Assembly: GCA_003162415.1 (NCBI GenBank) | Contig: PMOL01000013.1 | Location: 1 to 64,000 of the forward strand | Origin: Candidatus Dormiibacterota bacterium | GTDB taxonomy: Bacteria; Chloroflexota; Dormibacteria; Aeolococcales; Aeolococcaceae | Direction: 5' to 3' | DNA length: 64,000 nt | Shown: piece by piece, positions 61,164 through 64,000 of the stretch | Layout of the letters: every line of letters begins with the position of its first letter | How positions within the stretch are numbered: position 1 is the first letter of the stretch | The notes under the pieces: model-generated | Database searches by the model: none | Seen by the model: only the letters and a program-made list of their open reading frames with translations | Told to the model about the DNA's origin: nothing | Made by a program: the position numbers and the translations under genes

Positions 61164-61978
61164 GCGAGCGCCTGCCGCCGCTCGTCGACACCCACTGCCA
61201 CCTCGTGCTGCTCGAGGAACGGGGGCTGCTCAACCAGGCGCTCGAGGGGGCGCTCGCCGCCGGCGTCGACGTGATCATCTCGGTCGGGCTCAACCTCGAC
61301 GACTCCGATCAGAACCGCCGGATCGCCGAAGAGCACGACGGCGTCTACTTCACATGCGGCTGGCATCCCCATGAGAAGGCAGCACCAGACGCCGCGCAGC
61401 TCAACGCACTGGCCGAGCTCCTCCGCCATCCCAAGGCGGTTGCGGTCGGGGAGGTTGGGCTCGATCTGTTCTTCCGCCCCGGGTACCACGAGGTGCCTCT
61501 CGACGTCCAGGAACGTTCGTTCAGGCTGATGCTCGAGCTGGCACGCGACGCCGGCAAGCCCGTGCTCATCCACGACCGCGACGCCCATGACGAGGTGCTC
61601 GCAGCGGTTGCGGGCGTCCCCGGCAGCCGGGGAGTGATGCACTGCTTCAGCGGCGATGCCACGTTTGCCCGGCGATGCGCCGACCAGGGATTCATCGCCT
61701 CGTTCTCGGGCATCGTCACCTTCCCGCGCGCCGACAACATCCAGGACGCCGCGCGCACCGTCGCCAACGACGGGTACGTCGTCGAGACCGACTCGCCGTT
61801 CCTCAGCCCGGTGCCCGAGCGCGGCAAGCCGAACCTCCCGGAACGGGTTGCCATCACGGCGGCTGCGGTGGCTCGCCTCCGTGGGGCGCCGGAAGCAGCC
61901 GTGCGTGCTGCGACAACCGCCACCGCCCATCGCGTCCTCGGGATCGCCGTGCCGAGCACGGCAGCGACACGTGAGTGA
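61160..61978 (+). CDS. tatD: TatD-family metal-dependent deoxyribonuclease
   Basis: A 272-residue TIM-barrel hydrolase of the TatD/YcfH group, 3'-5' exonucleases acting on DNA. Metal ligands are in VDTHCHL, GEVGLDLFF, VLIHDRDAHDEV, MHCFSGD and VETDSPFLSP. The GWHPH segment is also typical. The ATG at 61160 overlaps rsmI by 4 bases. rsmI-tatD-rsmA is a familiar order (often with metG and rnmV, not seen here). rsmA overlaps by 8 bases. Confidence 0.93.
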   Translation: MSERLPPLVDTHCHLVLLEERGLLNQALEGALAAGVDVIISVGLNLDDSDQNRRIAEEHDGVYFTCGWHPHEKAAPDAAQLNALAELLRHPKAVAVGEVGLDLFFRPGYHEVPLDVQERSFRLMLELARDAGKPVLIHDRDAHDEVLAAVAGVPGSRGVMHCFSGDATFARRCADQGFIASFSGIVTFPRADNIQDAARTVANDGYVVETDSPFLSPVPERGKPNLPERVAITAAAVARLRGAPEAAVRAATTATAHRVLGIAVPSTAATRE

Positions 61979-62855
61979 CGATGCGCGCGACGAGCGTGGC
62001 CGTCATCCCCTCGACCTCACCGACCCCAGGACGCTCACGGCGGTGGGACGTCGCGTCGGGCTCCGCCGGGACACGAGCCTGGGGCAGCACTTCCTCATCG
62101 ACCGCGACGTGCTCGATGCCATCGTCGACGCCCTTGACCCCGGACCCGACAGCGAGATCCTCGAGATCGGCTGCGGGCTCGGGACCCTCACCGGCGCGCT
62201 CGCGGCGCGCGCACGGCGCGTGGTCGCAATCGACATCGACCCGGCCTGCGTTGCGGGAACCGAGATCACCCAGCGCGGGAATGCGAACGTCACCGTGCTC
62301 GAGGCGGATGCCCGAGTCGTGGACCCGGCGGGCCTCGGCTTCACCAAGGGGTGGCTCGCAACGGGCAACCTTCCCTACCAGCTCACTGGCCTCGTGCTGA
62401 TGCGCCTGGTCGAGGCGGAGGATCCGCCCGCTCGCGCGGTCGTGCTCGTCCAGCGCGAAGTCGCCGCACGGCTCGCCGCCGGTCCGGGCGACTGGAGTCT
62501 CGCGACCGTCGCCATCCGCAGCCTCGCGGAGGTGGAGCGAATCCGCGACGTGCCGCCGGAGGCCTTCGATCCACCCCCTGCGGTGCATTCGTCGATCATC
62601 AGGATCGTGCCCGCGGCGAAAGCCGACCCGGCGATCCGGGCGTCGATGCTCGCACTGGCCAAGCCCCTTTTCCAGTCGCGCCGAAAGACCCTGCGCAACG
62701 GCGTCTCGCGGGCGCTCGGCGGCGACCTGGCCGGCGCGGGGGCAGCTCTTGCCGGCGCGGGCATCGATCCGGGGCGCCGGCCGGGTACGCTTCGCCTCGA
62801 TGAGTGGGAGCTCCTCGCTCGCGCAGTCGCGGAGGTGAGGTCGGTCACGCGATGA
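61971..62855 (+). CDS. rsmA: 16S rRNA dimethyladenosine transferase RsmA (KsgA)
   Basis: RsmA dimethylates A1518 and A1519 of 16S rRNA and checks 30S assembly. The protein has 294 residues. Motifs are SLGQHFLIDRDVLDAIV, LEIGCGLGTLTGALA (SAM loop), VVAIDIDPAC and the catalytic GNLPYQLTG. The C-terminal domain has FQSRRKTLRN. The start is GTG at 61971. An MFS transporter gene follows with a 4-base overlap. Confidence 0.95.
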   Translation: MSDDARDERGRHPLDLTDPRTLTAVGRRVGLRRDTSLGQHFLIDRDVLDAIVDALDPGPDSEILEIGCGLGTLTGALAARARRVVAIDIDPACVAGTEITQRGNANVTVLEADARVVDPAGLGFTKGWLATGNLPYQLTGLVLMRLVEAEDPPARAVVLVQREVAARLAAGPGDWSLATVAIRSLAEVERIRDVPPEAFDPPPAVHSSIIRIVPAAKADPAIRASMLALAKPLFQSRRKTLRNGVSRALGGDLAGAGAALAGAGIDPGRRPGTLRLDEWELLARAVAEVRSVTR

Positions 62856-64000
62856 GGCAGCCCGTCACCCGTGGCGCAACCGAGTCCCGCGAGGACGGCC
62901 AGGTTGCACCGCTCCACGCCGCGCGCCCCGCCATCGCCGCTGCCCCGGAGCAGCGGAAAGGATTCGCCGCGGTGCTGCGCCGCCGCGATTTCCGATTCCT
63001 GTGGTTGGCACAGCTGCTCTCGCAGCTCGCCGACAAGTTCCTCATGTTCACGCTGCTTGTCTTCATGTACACGCTCACCAAACGCGCGTCGCTGCAGTCC
63101 GTGCTGATGATCGCGTACACGTTGCCGAGCGTCCTGCTCAGCGCGCCCGCCGGCGTCTACGCGGATCGACACGACAAACGTGCGCTGATGATCGGCACCA
63201 ACGTGGCCCGCGCCGGCCTCATCCTCCTCGTCCCGATTGCGCAGCTGTTCCCGCCGCTGCGCGGCCAGGCGTGGCCGCTCATCGTGATCACGCTGCTGTT
63301 CAGCTCGGCGGGACAGATCTTCGCTCCGGCGGAAGCCGCGAGCATCCCGACGCTGGTCACTCGGCGGCAGATCACCGAGGCAACGTCGCTCTTCATGACC
63401 ACGGTCATCCTCACCCTGGTCCTCGGTGTGCCGGCGGCGACGATCGCCATCGGCTTGTTCGGCAGCCAGGCACCCTTCTACATTGCGACGGGTCTCTTCG
63501 GACTCGCGGCGATATCAGTCTGGAGGGTGCGTGTCAGCCTGCGTGCCGAGCAGGCGGCCAGCGGCCCGACGCCCAGTATCCTGCGCGAGCTGCGCGACGG
63601 TATCGACATCCTCCGCAACAGCCCGCCACTGCGCCTCGGTCTCTATCAGCTGACCCTTGCGATCGTTGTGGTCTTCACCATCTTCGCGCTCGGGCCGGTG
63701 TATCTCGTCGAGGTGCTCAAGCGGTCGGACACCGAGACCTACATCGTGCTGGTGCCGGCGATGTTCGGGCTCATCGGCACGGCTGCGCTGCTCGGGCAGC
63801 GCGCGAGTTTCCCGCGCGCCAAGACGCTGGTTGCAGCCATCAGTGGCGCGGGCTTGTCGCTGCTCATCATGGGAATCGTTCCCGATGTGCTTCGCACGCA
63901 CGACCAGCCGGGGTTGATGGTTCCGCTCGCGGTCGCGGTCGGAGTGCTGTTCGGATGTGCGCTGGGCGCGATGCTCATCCCCGGCTTCACCGTGCTGCAG
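62852..64000 (+). CDS. Major facilitator superfamily transporter (truncated by window edge)
   Basis: The first 383 residues of an MFS protein, running off the right end without a stop. After a polar N-terminus of about 40 residues come about ten hydrophobic helices visible so far. The typical loop 2-3 motif reads AGVYADRHDKRALMIG, close to the MFS-1 signature GxxaDrxgrr, seen in drug exporters and in EntS-like or lysophospholipid-transporter-like proteins. The substrate is unknown. The ATG at 62852 overlaps the rsmA stop by 4 bases. Confidence 0.88.
   Translation, partial: MRQPVTRGATESREDGQVAPLHAARPAIAAAPEQRKGFAAVLRRRDFRFLWLAQLLSQLADKFLMFTLLVFMYTLTKRASLQSVLMIAYTLPSVLLSAPAGVYADRHDKRALMIGTNVARAGLILLVPIAQLFPPLRGQAWPLIVITLLFSSAGQIFAPAEAASIPTLVTRRQITEATSLFMTTVILTLVLGVPAATIAIGLFGSQAPFYIATGLFGLAAISVWRVRVSLRAEQAASGPTPSILRELRDGIDILRNSPPLRLGLYQLTLAIVVVFTIFALGPVYLVEVLKRSDTETYIVLVPAMFGLIGTAALLGQRASFPRAKTLVAAISGAGLSLLIMGIVPDVLRTHDQPGLMVPLAVAVGVLFGCALGAMLIPGFTVLQ

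Noticed and set aside
1-64000. tRNA, rRNA and riboswitch genes
   Set aside because: I looked in the gaps between genes and saw no cloverleaf, rRNA or conserved riboswitch core. A covariance search would be needed to exclude small RNAs.

Overview
The window is high-GC bacterial chromosomal DNA with two very different halves. From about 9.6 kb to the right end it is dense, ordinary housekeeping sequence, mostly on the + strand. Successive genes usually overlap by 4 bases (ATGA or GTGA), which suggests long translationally coupled operons. The gene content (topA-hslVU, rpsB-tsf-pyrH-frr-uppS-cdsA-dxr-rseP-ispG, an archaeal-type proS, efp-asp23-nusB-xseAB-tlyA-nadK-recN-scpAB) and the protein style suggest a member of the Chloroflexota (Limnocylindria/Ellin6529-like), but that placement is inference; no rRNA gene is present to test it.

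Layout. 1-2.9 kb: an accessory strip in which a ~29-bp direct repeat occurs five times, always in the same orientation, with one small gene in each interval (small membrane protein, pentapeptide-like protein, unknown protein, lipoprotein). It looks like a gene-cassette array but lacks classical integron attC boxes. 2.9-5 kb: a second lipoprotein, a doubtful gene and apparently decayed sequence. 5-9 kb: the end of an integrated element, with a ribbon-helix-helix/zinc-ribbon protein, an upstream GC-rich hairpin and an array of 13-bp tandem repeats, a helix-turn-helix protein, and a large serine recombinase. The recombinase points away from, and lies next to, a truncated comM (yifB) whose 5' half is missing. 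The element therefore appears to be integrated in a competence gene, directly upstream of dprA.

9.5-24.7 kb: dprA, topA, HslV/HslU protease, ribosomal protein S2, EF-Ts, UMP kinase, ribosome recycling factor, then isoprenoid/lipid genes (uppS, cdsA, dxr, ispG) with the RseP site-2 protease and prolyl-tRNA synthetase. 24.7-27.4 kb (minus strand): sat-cysC sulfate activation and a LysR regulator. 27.5-37.6 kb: RelA/SpoT, HisRS, AspRS, small membrane proteins, an RsbW/SigB-type pair and AlaRS. 37.6-43.2 kb: an FtsA/PilM-like ATPase, a large membrane-anchored protein with a baseplate-J-like flavour, RuvX, AroE, a prepilin peptidase and a PH-domain membrane protein. 43.5-47.3 kb: aroC, an aroK-aroB fusion, aroQ and efp. 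47.3-64 kb: asp23, nusB, xseAB, tlyA, nadK, recN, scpAB, an rluB-type gene, cmk, an exonuclease-DinG fusion, a split glutamine-dependent NAD synthetase, rsmI, tatD, rsmA and the start of an MFS transporter cut by the window edge.

Several operon-leading genes (proS, sat, relA, hisS, aroC, probably tlyA and alaS) carry a -10-like box (TANACT/TACAAT class) only 7-11 bases before the start codon and no Shine-Dalgarno sequence. Leaderless transcription is therefore likely to be common in this organism.
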